Shown here: positions 47,484 through 60,000 of the stretch, one piece after another | How positions within the stretch are numbered: position 1 is the first letter of the stretch | How the letters are laid out: each line of letters opens with the position of its first letter | Assembly (NCBI GenBank): GCA_013397075.1 | Contig: VWZS01000496.1 | Coordinates: forward strand, 930,001 to 994,000 | Length of the DNA: 64,000 bases | Reading direction: 5' to 3' | Origin: Rhabdornis inornatus | Taxonomy: Eukaryota > Chordata > Aves > Passeriformes > Rhabdornithidae | The notes under the pieces: generated by a model | What the model was told of the DNA's origin: nothing | Databases searched by the model: none | Seen by the model: the letters and a program-made list of their open reading frames with translations, nothing else | Translations under genes and position numbers: made by a program

Positions 47484-47815
47484 ATTCACAGAATCACAGA
47501 ACTTGTAGGGTTGGAAGGGAGCTCTGGAGATCATCCAGTCCAACCCCATGCCAAGACAGGGTCACCTAGAGCAGGTTACACAGGTTTGGAATGTCTCCAG
47601 ACAGGCAGACTCCATGACCTCCCTGGGAAGCTGTTCCAGAGCTCTGCCTCCCTCAGTGTACAGAAGTTCTTCCTCATGTTGAGGAGGAACTTCTTGTGTC
47701 GTATTTTATGTCCATTGTTTCTTGTCCTGTCACTGGGCACCATCCTCTTGGCACCTGCCTTTGAGATATTTATGTGCATTGATCAGATTCCTTATCAGTC
47801 TTCCCTTCTTAATTT
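47484..47815 (-). mobile_element. CR1 LINE 3' portion
   Basis: This is a well-preserved CR1 tail in minus orientation. On the plus strand it begins with the reversed terminus ATTCACAGAATCACAGAAC. GGGTTGGAAGGGAGCTCTGG and CATCCAGTCCAACCCC follow, and later TTCTTCCTCATGTTGAGGAG and CACCTGCCTTTGAGATATTT. This is about 330 bases of the 3' part of the element; the reverse transcriptase region is missing. The 5' truncation is typical and the element is inactive. Confidence 0.93.
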
Positions 47816-47887
47816 AGACTTAAATTTCTGAGCATAAGTGTAAAATGTGGTCAGGATTTGTCTTATGTTTTCAGTGCTGATATTCAT

Positions 47888-48075
47888 ATAATCACAGAAT
47901 GGGTGAGGTTGGACATGGGGCATCTGGCCCCAGTACATTGCACAGGATTGTGTCCAGACAGTTCTTGAGTTTCTCCAGCAAAAACATCCTCTATGAGCAA
48001 CCCATTCCAGTGCTCTGTCACCTGTACAGTAAAGGAGTTTTTCCTCATATTGAGGTGGAACTTCCTGTAAAATTA
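47888..48075 (-). mobile_element. CR1 LINE 3' portion, diverged
   Basis: This is a second CR1 tail in the same minus orientation, 70-odd bases from the first. It starts with AATCACAGAATGGGTGAGGT and includes GTCCAGACAGTTCTTGAGT, CCAGTGCTCTGTCACC and GTTTTTCCTCATATTGAGGT. It is more diverged than its neighbour and has internal deletions, so it is probably an older or different subfamily copy. The two could be separate insertions. Confidence 0.85.
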
Positions 48076-51000
48076 GTACTAACCATACAGAAACACCCAA
48101 ATTGTAGAGACACAGCGTAGTGAAATAAATACATCCGCACTATCCATGAAGCTATTCCATAGAAACTATTTCTTCTTGGCTTTTTAATTATTGGCATAAA
48201 TCTGTAGCTATTTCCTTGGTAGATTAAAGTGATATGCACTGCAAGTTCCTCTAAATCTTGAACCTTTGTCTCATATTGGTCAAGACTTACATTGTATAAA
48301 GACGTGGTTAAAATCATGCATTCTAGCACTGATGAATTGAACTCAAGAGAAAACACTTGTAAATTGCTTACTAAGTAATCTGAAAACTGTTTTTCTTTTA
48401 TGCTCTGCTGTAGGTCTGTCAATTACACACTGTATAATAGTTCTTTTTTCTGTTCTTCCTGCATACCAGAGATAACAGCAGTCTTACATGCAAACATACA
48501 GCTGAGTAAATAAGTTGTTCAGCATGAAATAATGATAATTAGATGATTATTATTCTCTTTTTTTTTATTATCCAAGATATCCAATTTATTTTAACTTATT
48601 GGTAACTTCAGGTTTCTTAAAAGCTTGAAATATTTGGAACTACAGGAAATTTCAAGAAAATTGAGGTATGTGTCAAAAAGTATCTTAGCCTAAAAATCTG
48701 TCCTTCATTAATGAATTTTAGTGGATGTCTTTGTTTCTGACATATTTTTTTCTTCTTTCACAGTAGAACTTTTGTGTAGAATCACTTTGCTGTTACATAT
48801 TTCCTTTTTCTGCCTACCAGTTGATCAATGTGTATAAAGTTGCATCTGTGACTTTCTGGGTCATTAAAAAGATGGCACACTTTTTTACTAAATCAGAGAA
48901 AAGTTGTCCTTATTGCATCTTTTGCCAATTATGTTTGCTCTATTGCTTTCCTTTTTTAGACATAATTTTTACTTTTATGTCTGCCAGGCTTTTCATCACT
49001 CTTGCTGGTTTCTGGGTGTCTGCCACATACCAGTTAATGTTGGAAAAAAATCAATCCTATTTCTAAGAATGAGTCTAAGTGTACTAATTGGACAATGTTT
49101 AGTTTAGACCAAGCAAAGTCTGGTTACCTGTTCACTATTAATCTTTAGTTACCAGGAACAATGATTTGCCAGGAAAGCAGAGATTTTTTTTAACAGTGTG
49201 CTTTCTCCTATAGAAAATTCTTCCTGTCATAAGCTTTTAAAACATTTTAACTTGCGTAGGAAAGATGTTTTGAAGCATGCTACCAAAATTCTGTGCCTAC
49301 TGAGCAAGCTTCATCTACTTTCATCTTGTGGGGGTGAGCAGGCTCTGCCATGTGCACACTCTGCCCCAAAAAGGGTGAAGCAGAGAAACCTACAAGAGAA
49401 AGTAAGAGAAAAGCTGTGAGAAGTATGAACAAGACTTACGTTCTACTTAAAATGAGGAGAAATCCACGGGAACTACTTTTGAAAATACTGCTACATAATG
49501 TCCAGTCTCTCATACTCACAGCAATTACATGGATTAAGAATTCTTTGCTGCTTTTTGTTAGACACATTCTTTCTAATTGGCAAGGGATAAAATTTAAATG
49601 CAGTGGACTGAGCACGTTTCTCTATGGTTTTATTCTTTGTTAATGTGCAAATATCTGCAGTTTTGCAAGCTGCTTTTTTAGTGCTCATCAACTTTACTTT
49701 AAAATCTACACCTGGATTAACCAAATGTATTTGTTGATCTTTTCTGAACTGTGTTCTATTTTTAAATTATTTTTAATAAACTAATCCTGTATTAAATATG
49801 CTGGATATGGTTTATAGCAAGTTAAATCTAATATAAACTTTGAGTATTTAAAAATATTTATATTGCTGCCTTTGGACCTCTGTGTTCACAAGTTAAGGTT
49901 TTATTTTACTCAGTTGCTGAGACATGGAATTCTGATTTGGACAATAAGCCACATTCTCAGTTCACATAAATCAGCCAAGCTCCATTAAAATAAGACCCTA
50001 GATCTGGGTCAAATTAAGAATTTGAGATTGGCTAAAGGTCTATATGTAGCACAACATTCCCTTGCCATGGAAGATAAAAGCTGAATGCTGAGGTCCTGCA
50101 GAAGGGCTCAAGTTGAATGGAATAATGGAAACAGTGAATGTGGGCTGAGAGACTGAAGCTTCCTCCCATCTGGGAGCAGCTCTGGTGTGTGTTTTCCCGT
50201 GTGAGAGTCTGGAGAAGTGGCTTATGTGGGCAGGGATGAAGAGGAGAGATTTCCTCATCGTGTTTGCACTAAACCATGAGGAGCACTTCTCCACAGGATG
50301 TAAAAGTTTTGGCATATTCCTACACATCCTTCTTGTTTGTCCTTTCAGTAACCTTCCCCTCTCCTTTACTGCTCTACAAAATATTAAAGGTTCTACTGGA
50401 AAGTGGGCTGCAGAGTGGGACGCATTTTACAGGATTTGGCTTATAAGACCTGTTAGAGAGGTCTGATTTTGGAAAAAGATCACAAGTGCGGGCTCTAAAA
50501 CAAGTCTCTCACTTTCCCTATAGTTCAAGACCTTGCAGTTTTTTTCTCAAAAAAAAATCCATTATCCTTTATTGGCTGATTCATATTTCTGTAATTAGAG
50601 TCTCTACCATTCCACAATTTCTAAGCCAAGTTATTGCCTGCTTTGTTTACACTTCCATGAAGTTAGTATTTGGATGATTTTACTGTAATATGAGTTTGGC
50701 AATTTCTGCTTGGATTAATCCTTAATTTATATCTTGTGCAAAAAGCTTCCACAGTTAGTCTATCAGTTATACTGCATGAGAGACTGTCAATGACAGCATA
50801 ATTTTATTCTTCTTTTAATTGCCAGTACTGGGGAGTCAGGAAATTCTAAAACTGAGCCTTCAATTTTTCTGAAATACAGGAAAATACAAGGGAAACTGTG
50901 TATGGTTTTTATTTCTCAAAAGTTGTATCAAGCCATATTTTCCCTTATCCTTTTGTAATTTCAGAAATTGTAATTTAAAGATGAAACATCTTAATGTAAG

Positions 51001-54000
51001 GGTTTTGATTAGGCGAGCGTACATATTTTCAGTATCACTCAGGTAATTTAAAATACTCTGGAAAGATCTAACAAGACATGCATCTAGGCTTTAATTAAAG
51101 TACCAATGCGTATGGGAGATTCTCCTCTATGATCTAAGTAGTTTGGAGAATTCCAGCATAGCAGAACCAGTCTCATGAGACTTGTAGATCCTCTTTTTTA
51201 GCATTAGTTTTTTATCTAATACAGGGTTACTACACTGCTTTTAATGACTTTATTTCTACTCTGCAAAAAAAACTAACCATAATCTCTAGAATAAATTATG
51301 CAACCAGTTCTTTCAGAGAACAACAAAAAAACCAACCAAACAAAAAAAGTCTGTGCATTGGACAAGCACAGGACAGCAATGCATTTTTCATATCTTCATT
51401 GCATCTTCAAGAGTGGTATTTTTTTGTCATGGTATTGATTAGTTGTGCCGTAGCAACTAAAGATGAAGCCATTAAACTCACTCCTGAGCTACCAGTAATA
51501 TAGTTTAAGCAGAGAGACTCAGATTGGTAACTGAAGATGTGCATGTTAATAAGATTCAAGAATTCATTAGCTACATTCCCATAGGAAGTCCTCGGTAAAA
51601 ATTACATGTATCAAAAAAATAATAAATGTACAATAAAAGGTACCAAAAGAATTATGAAAATATGGAAGTTTGCAGAATTAGAATTTTTGTATAATATGCC
51701 TATTTTCCATTTCTTAGGTACCTTCATTATGTTACTGCAGATCAGAAATTCTTAAAGTTATAATTTTTTGCAAACATACAATTCATGTTAAGATTTTAGC
51801 CCTATTTTTATTTTGCTTAAGTTGACTGAAGAATTTATTTTCATACAATACAAGGAGGATTGGGACACTAGGGAAGATACATGAAACAAAGACAATTACT
51901 TTTTTAGACCTCATGGAGTAAAGTACCAAAGTTACAACCTTTGAGTTCTCCAGATCCACAGCTTCAGTAAGCCACGTATAAATGTCTCAGGTATGTTCAC
52001 AATCTTGGCATATGTCTGAATTCAGGCATAAGAAAGAAGAATCTGTTAATTTTTACTATCATGTTTAGTTTCTGTGTCCTGTGTTACAGGGTATGGTGGA
52101 ATATCTTGAGGCAATACTTCTGCTTAAGTGGTGGACAGCAAAATGGGTAGAATTCATCAAACTTTAGAGAATATTGGAAGCCAACCTGAAGCTCTTTTCT
52201 TCCTTTCAAATTCTCAGTCTCCTAAGGGGAGGTGTAGCTCTTTTCTGGGTGAAGTTAAGCATAATTTTTCATTTGGTTCATACTCTTTTGCACATTAAAA
52301 TCATGTTCATTCTTTAAATTCATCTTTCATGAATGAAAACAAATTAATAAAATCTCTGGAATAAAACACCATGCAAATAAATTTTCATTATTGCAGAGGC
52401 TTAAATAATGACTCAGAAGTAGGTTTATGTATTTAAAATGAACTTATTAAAAGAAAAGATCTTGTAACAAATTTATTTTGCACATCCTTTTCCAAAGAAC
52501 TTATAAATTTGGTTCAATCCCAAGAACCTACTCTTGGATGGAATTCTTTATTATAGAGAGTCCAGCAGAAAAGCACAAAGTCTCTGCAGTTTAGATTTGA
52601 TTTAATTTTGCAATTCTTGGATTGCCATTGTCCTTATACTTTGAGAAGCCTGTAGCAAACAAGGATGTCAGAAGTGGGATTTAATAAAACAAAGACATAA
52701 TATGTACCACTGGCATAAAATTGGCAGTAGGAAGTACCAAGATGATGGTAAAGTGTCTTTGAGCTCACATGTCAGAGTTTCCCAGAATAAGTGCTTTAAT
52801 GGGACAGTGGATGAAAGTGAAGTCATAAATGACAAATTTTGTAAAACAGTGTCACTTCATGCATGCTCTTGTACAGGAATACACGATGTAAATATGTGAT
52901 TTATAATGAATTTGAAAACAAGCAGCTGGGACTTAACACTATCAAAATTGAAAGGATTTCAAACATCAACGTTCTTTTGAAGAAATCTACATGTATATAA
53001 TTTGCCTTTAATGGCAAATTGGAAGGGGCTAAATGCACTACTGAGGGCAGGATGAAAATTCAAATGTCTTTGAGAAAGGAAACTTGTGTTAGAGGCCTGT
53101 GTCAAGGAAAATAGATGTGGAATGGGGAATAGCTGACTGGGTAACAGAAGTGGATGGGGGATTGTGATGGGTGACAAGTCAGACATTAATACACATTCTG
53201 GCTGTAGTACAAAAATGGCAAGCTTCAAATCAGTAGAAGTGTCATGGACAACAGAGATAAATTTATTCTCTGTCCAGTGAAATCTTGGGCCTGTATCCAG
53301 TTTAGGCACAACTCAACACAAGAAACATGTTGACAAATTAGAGTACAAAGAGGAACAATAAAACCGATAAGAAGTTTAGAAAACATGAACTTTGTGGAAG
53401 GAGTAATGTTTGTTTAGTCTAGAATAGACTGAGGGCAAACGTAGCAGGTTTGACAATGTAAAAGCCTTTTACAAAGAGGATGGCTTCTCTCGTCTGCAGG
53501 GGAAAGGAAAACAATTTACACTGTATATTTTCATAATAGAAGGAGTACTTCATTAAAGTACCAAGATCTATCACATACTGAGGGTCTCTTTCACTGCATT
53601 TGTTAAAAACAAATTAGATAAATATTTTTTGTAATATTTGGTGTCCTGGCTGTAGGTATTTCTGCCTCAGGGCACCAGGGTTGTACTAGGATCCCTAGGG
53701 ATCCTTCTGATCCTTTGCATTTGCATGCCTTCAGGATTTAATTTGACAAAATAGAACAGCTTTAGCTGGAGGGATCAAAAGCCTTCCATCTATAAATGTC
53801 CCAGACTATAGTGGATAGAAGCCAAAGATGGTGATTCAGACTCTTTCATGTCTAGTTGTCCAACCACTAACTAAAAAGGCATTATTTCACTTGGTTGTTC
53901 TGTGTAGGAATAAACCATGCTTACATCACTAGAGCAAGAAATAGTGGATACCTGTTTTCTTTCAGATTTTTTAGGCTATAGCCATATTTTTGGCACTGTC

Positions 54001-57000
54001 AGTGCTAATGTGCTTGTGATCAGTGACAAAGCTGTAAGTGTCATGGGATTTAATCAGGTTGAAGAGTTCAGGAAAGATTTTGAATGGTGGTTATACCAAA
54101 ACACTGAATAGATGCTTAGTAAGGAATGACGTATCCTACAGTGACTGAATGGGCTTTGGTAAACCCAAGCTAAACAATAAAAAATCTTTTTGGAAGATTT
54201 AACTTTTCCATTGTATTATTCTTGTGCTCAGACAAGCTTAGTGCTTGTGAATGAAAGTAGATATGACAGCAAAAGAGACAGACATAATTTCTTTATCTGT
54301 ACAGGCACAGCACAGGCACAGTATGAAATACATGATGCTAAAAGGCTTTCTCAGTTTATGGGAGGATAGTTTAGTCTCCAGGCTGATGCAGAAACAATTA
54401 CTTACCAAGCCTGATGATTCTGCCATGGGTGCCTGTCCACCAGGAAATGAGACTGGGAGAGGAGTGTAGGCTAATGAGCAGCTGTCACTAACGTCTTGGA
54501 CTATAAACCCATAATCTAGAACAGAAATGTTACATCAGTTGCGTGTTACTGGTCTGTTCAGATATTCATTTCCACTACTAAAACATTTTTGTAGGCAGAA
54601 TTGTTTCATATGCAGATTTTTATTTCAGCTGAATGTAAGACTCCCTAATGGTAAGTGAAAAATGAAGCTAGTTGCAAAATTTTACAATATTTATCAGTAA
54701 GAATCAGATGTAATAGTGGGTGAAGCATGACACAATCTTTTCCAGTACTTTTTCTTGTCATTTGTTTCTTCTGGCTTACATCGCTTTTCTGTCCACTGCC
54801 CTCAATGAAAATACTTTGAAGTACTATTGTGTGATCTAGACAGATGAATGGTCAGATATTCAGCACCTGACACCAAAGCTCCAGAACTCCAAACTCATGC
54901 TTATCAGCTGCTTAAAGCAACCTGAAACCCCATAGACACTTAAAATTTTGGCCATTGGATTCTCTTGACTGGTGTTCTTCCTGTGGCATAACCTTAGTTT
55001 CTATAACATGAATAGCTCAAACCTCAAATCTAAGTCCCATCAGAATATGCTAACAAGATATTCCTTTGCTTATTTTGATTGACAGCTCAGAAAGCAGTTC
55101 AGACTTCAAAATTCAGAGAGCAGTTTCAAACTTCCTTAACAAATCAGTCGTTTAAAAAGAGTAACAGCGACAGGTTGCCCTCCCTAATTATCAGGCACTA
55201 ATTTTGGGGAAGAGATTATAGAAAATGAAGGAAGTTGTAACACAATGTTCCAAACAGGTCAATAAGGCTGTGAAATCACACGGGGCCTCTCTGGCTTTGT
55301 GGTTTCCCACAACTTGATGGATACAATTACAGAATATCTTAGTATTTATCTGAAGGTCCAAGATAATCATATGTGGGCTTTGCAGTTCCAAAAGTAGATC
55401 CTTATTGGAATAAAAGTTTTCTTTTGAAAGAGGAGGTCTCACCTGTAAAACAGTGGGGCAACTTCCGTATACCCACTTTTGCTGGGTCTCAGCTGTGTGG
55501 GAAGTAAATGATCTCAGTGTTGGAAACTTCCATTACACATCCAATTGACTTGTTGATTGTCCTATTTTGGCCTTTCAGCTTTGGGCACTGTGGTTTAAAG
55601 CTCAGAAAACTCAGGCAAGCATCCTAAAGACTAAAAGAAAACTGCTTTTCCAATGACTACAGTATTTCTCCAGTAACATTGCAAAAGTTACAAAGGTGCA
55701 CACAACCATTCCATGGTATCAAATCAGTAATATGTGCAATAAAATATTTGTATCACTCCATAACTCCTAAAATCTAGATTAATGAGAGCCTTCTCATGGT
55801 TAATTGGCAGAGTTCATGCTACTGTGCTAACTTTGTCACCTGAGAGATTTGTTGTAATTGAGTTTGGTGTCCTATTTCAGGTATAAACCAAGAAATATAC
55901 CCTTGAAAATACACCATTTTTAGCCACTTGGTTTATCACTTTCATTGCCAAGGATAATATTTTCAAAATTGAAAAACATGCAGTCTTTTTTCTCATACTT
56001 GCTGAAAAAAAATTTCCACTGCTACACAAACACAAACACACCAGTGAGCACAAATCCTCAGTGAGGTAATGGCAAAGCTCAGAAGCAAGTCTGCAAGAAC
56101 TGAGACATACTTATGCGAACAAAAAATGTTAAATTTATAGGCTGGGTGCTGACTGCTGTCTTCCACAGGTGCTAGACATAATTTAGCAATAGAATTCTTT
56201 TTAATGACAGCATATGTTTTTTATTTATGTTTGCTGATATTTATAGAATATGCCTGTCAAAAGACCTTGGTCCTAATTACTGTCTTCTGATTACTCTTAC
56301 TGAACAACTTTAATTTTAATGGATAACCATATTTGTGCTTGAGACTAGTGGACTGAAAAGACAACACTTAAGGCTATGGTTTCCAACCCTCATCCTTGCC
56401 CTTATATGCCATAAGGCAGAATATGGTCCTGGTTTTGTTATTAAGAATAACCAGCCCATTACTATAAGCAGTATGGATTGAAAATGATTCTTAAATATTT
56501 TTTTAAATTAAAAATTACTTTTGTTTTGGTGAAAAAGTAAAGTATATAAAATACTGGGGAAATAAAATATTTAGTATCATTTTTAATTTTAGAAATGTGC
56601 ATAATTTTTCCTCCTTCTATAGGACCAGTGACTTAGTGAGGAAAGAATAGTGAGATCAATAACTTATGTATTTTATTAAATTTCAAATTGAAAATTCAAT
56701 AATTCCAAATGCACCTCAAGGCAAAATGGCTATTACCATGCATATAAAAGGAGATGATTTCAAGAATATTTTTTCTGTAGGTTTCATAAAAACAGATTTC
56801 TGAGGTAAATTTCTCTCTCACTAATGGAAAATTTCTGTTGATTTATGAGCCATTTTGAGTTATTAAATGATACCAATGCTGATTGTATTTGTCCATGGGA
56901 AATCTTGATCTATGTCATGAGGCCTAAGGGGAAGCAAAACAAGCCCCATTTTTCTAGGAGAGAAGTAGGAGAGAACTATGAAGCTGGTTGGGAGAATAAC

Positions 57001-60000
57001 AGCTTGTGTAAATGAGTTTCTAACCTCTCACATAAACAGCTTCTGGGATCTCTACAAAAACATAAATCCCCCTCTCCCCTAAAAAACAAACCAAAATAAA
57101 AACTCATAAAATTACCATCATAAGTACCATAATATGAAACATAGCACTATTTTAAAGACATTTTCTGGCCACAGAAATTCAGAGTTTTGTTCTGTCTTTC
57201 CATTCAACAGTCTGGACATCTTTGACCCAAGTTATGCACAAATATTTTTTTTCAGGAGCTCTTTGGGAAGGAAGCCAAAGACTCTTTCCTTGTGACCTTA
57301 CACAGTTATGCCCTAAAAATGGTTCCTGTGAACAAAGCTGTTCTCTATGGCTCTTTGGGAAATGAAATATCCTACATTGTAAAAGTCTGGGGTGCATTGC
57401 CAATGTAACCGTGTCTGATTGGCTTTCTATCTTCAGGAAACCAAGGTATAGATTGACTTAGATATGTGTTGAATTAAAAGTAACACCCTTCCAAGCTCAC
57501 CTAAGCACTGCTTTATCAGACTGAGAAATGAAGGAAACATTGCCAGTGAGTTAAGGATAATGTAGTTCAAATTTTTTTTAAGATAATCTCTGCCTTCCTA
57601 TGAAATCTATAGTGATAGCACTGGAGTAAGGGATAATGAGACTAATATAAAAAAAATAGAAAGCATACTGAAAAACAGCTGCTTGAACTTATTTCAAGCT
57701 ATGTACACAATCAAAAAATTGTAACAATTTATCTGTCTATAGCATGCCAGATAATTTCTAGGTCAAAACCAAAATGAAAGACTAGAATTCCTACTACAGC
57801 AAAATTTTCCGCTATGCTCCACTGTAGCATGGTAATTTCTTTGAATTACTATTGCAGAGAGTATTCTCCTATCTATGAGGGTTTCAAGCTCATCATTGAA
57901 GAGGCCTGACCCAATGCCACATGGAAGCAGTGTAAAAACTAAAACAAACTTGAGTGAGTTCTTGAAAAAGGAAGCCTGCTGTGAACAAAGTTGCTTCCTT
58001 TTGGTATGGCTTCCCTTGAATAGAAGCATATTTCCACAACTAGAAGTTTTCATTAACTGCTACAGGTCTTAATGAAGCAGACAAGCTGAAGGCCCTATAT
58101 TACCTTCTTTGCTATGTGGCAAAAGCATGGTTGCTAAATCTCATGTAATCTGCTGGTAGCTACTTCCTGAAGGACTTTTAGTAACATTCTTGAAAGAAAC
58201 AGTGAGAAAAGAAACAACAAATATTTAGAATTAAAATGTGTATCAATGGATATCATACTGAGAGTATTAAAGAGAAAGTTGGCAAAAATAATGCAAATCT
58301 TGCTTGGGTTTTCTACAGGAGAGAGATCAGAGCAGTTCAGGGTCCTTAATTCCATACACATACACTGAAATAATGTTAGGTTCTTCCTTTCTGAAATGAT
58401 ACTTTCTTCCATCCCACAATCTGATCGGTATCATCAGTTTGGTGCTGGTGCAGTGGAATGGAATTAATGACACAGAAGGATTCTTGCCCAACCCGAATGA
58501 GTCTATGTAATCAATTTTTAGCTAACACAGATTTTTATGCCTCTCTTCTAATCCTTGCTATGCAGGATATGTTTCTTTCTTAAGGAAAGGGGTGTTCCTT
58601 ACATTTTAAAAAACACAACCCTTTGAATGCAAATAAAATGACTAATGCTTCTTAAGCTCACAGTGGTTCCATGCAGTAACTTAAATGAGAGGCTTTTAGT
58701 TCATCTGTGACTGAAAACCAAAACCAGAAGGATTAGTTTGTTAGAGTTCTCACAACACAGCTATGAGTTATGATCATGGTGGGGAATATATTTCTTTTTC
58801 AGTTGCCTTCTTTTAAGCTTCTCTTTCAGCTGTTTCATTATATTAGGATTTTAGAAAATGGCTGTATCTAATCTCTTTCTAAAAAGTCTTACTGAGAAAG
58901 AGGGAAGGAGCAGATGTTATTTTCAAATGTGAGAATCTAGCTAAAAAGACGAAACACAAGTTTGTTAGCGACAATCCATAAACCCCACACATTCTTCTAC
59001 TCTCTCTGCTAAGGGAAACCAAATTTGAAAAACAGTTACAACAGGAAAAAGAGATATTGGTCTCCTTCTGAAAGCATATTCTTCAAGTCTTTGCATGAAT
59101 TTAGGATAAATGAATTAATGTAAGATGCCTGCTGGTCTCTGTGTACATGAAATGCCTAGTGAAACATGCTCACCAAAAGAATTTGGCATAAAGATATCAA
59201 TAGTGTGGATGGTCATGGGCTTTACTGGAGAGCAGTCAGCTCAATATCCAACTTGGTTAGGACAGGACAACTGTATGCAAGCTAAGAAGCAAAGCTTTAT
59301 ATGTGTAAGGAAGTTTTAACAGGAAAATGACATGTATTGCATTTCAGTCATAAATGCACTGTTTTTTGTTGTAAAGAGCTTCTGCTCTGAGAGTTCTGGC
59401 AGCAGAAATGTGCTTTGAGTCCCTTTGATGCCGGAGGCAGCAGGAACGCCTCCACTGCTGTGTGAGAATGGATATGCTGGATTGTCCAGCATGCTTTAGG
59501 AATGCTCTAGACTCCGCTCCAACCTCTTCGAATCTGATAAGCAGTGTGGATGCTCAATGCCTAGCAGAAATTCCTGAAAATGTTCATCAGGGCTCATCAC
59601 AACTTCATCTGCACTGTAGAGCATTTCTCCACTGTAGCTGCTGTGGTGACTGCCCTACCTCAACCCCCAGCTGTATGGCAATTGCCAGACCTGCTTTGCC
59701 TTCACTGGGACTACTGAGACTACAAAGGAACTTCCCACTGCAGAGCTCTGAAGCTTGCTAACTGATTCAAACTTCTCTGGCAGTATTATAAAATCTGCGT
59801 CTTGGATACATATCTAGTATCAACTTCACCAGTTTTATCAGGGATGTAGGTATCTATCTACAGGATGGAGATAAAAACCAGCCATTAGATGAGAATAAGT
59901 TTTGATTCTGACCAGCTTCACTTTTATTTGAAATGAAATAATGCAGTCTGGATAGTGTCAGTTTGGAGGGCTATTCAGTCTCCCAAGCTGTTGCCTTTAC

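Noticed and set aside
47445..48422. Open frames of 100-128 codons on both strands around 47.4-48.4 kb
   Set aside because: Most overlap the two CR1 tails, which lie in the 3' part of the element without an intact reverse transcriptase. The frame at 48045-48422 has no recognised motif.
59462..59761. 99-codon plus-strand frame, Cys-rich
   Set aside because: The cysteine spacing fits no domain I know, there are no flanking splice or promoter signals, and the length is within chance for a GC-richer patch.
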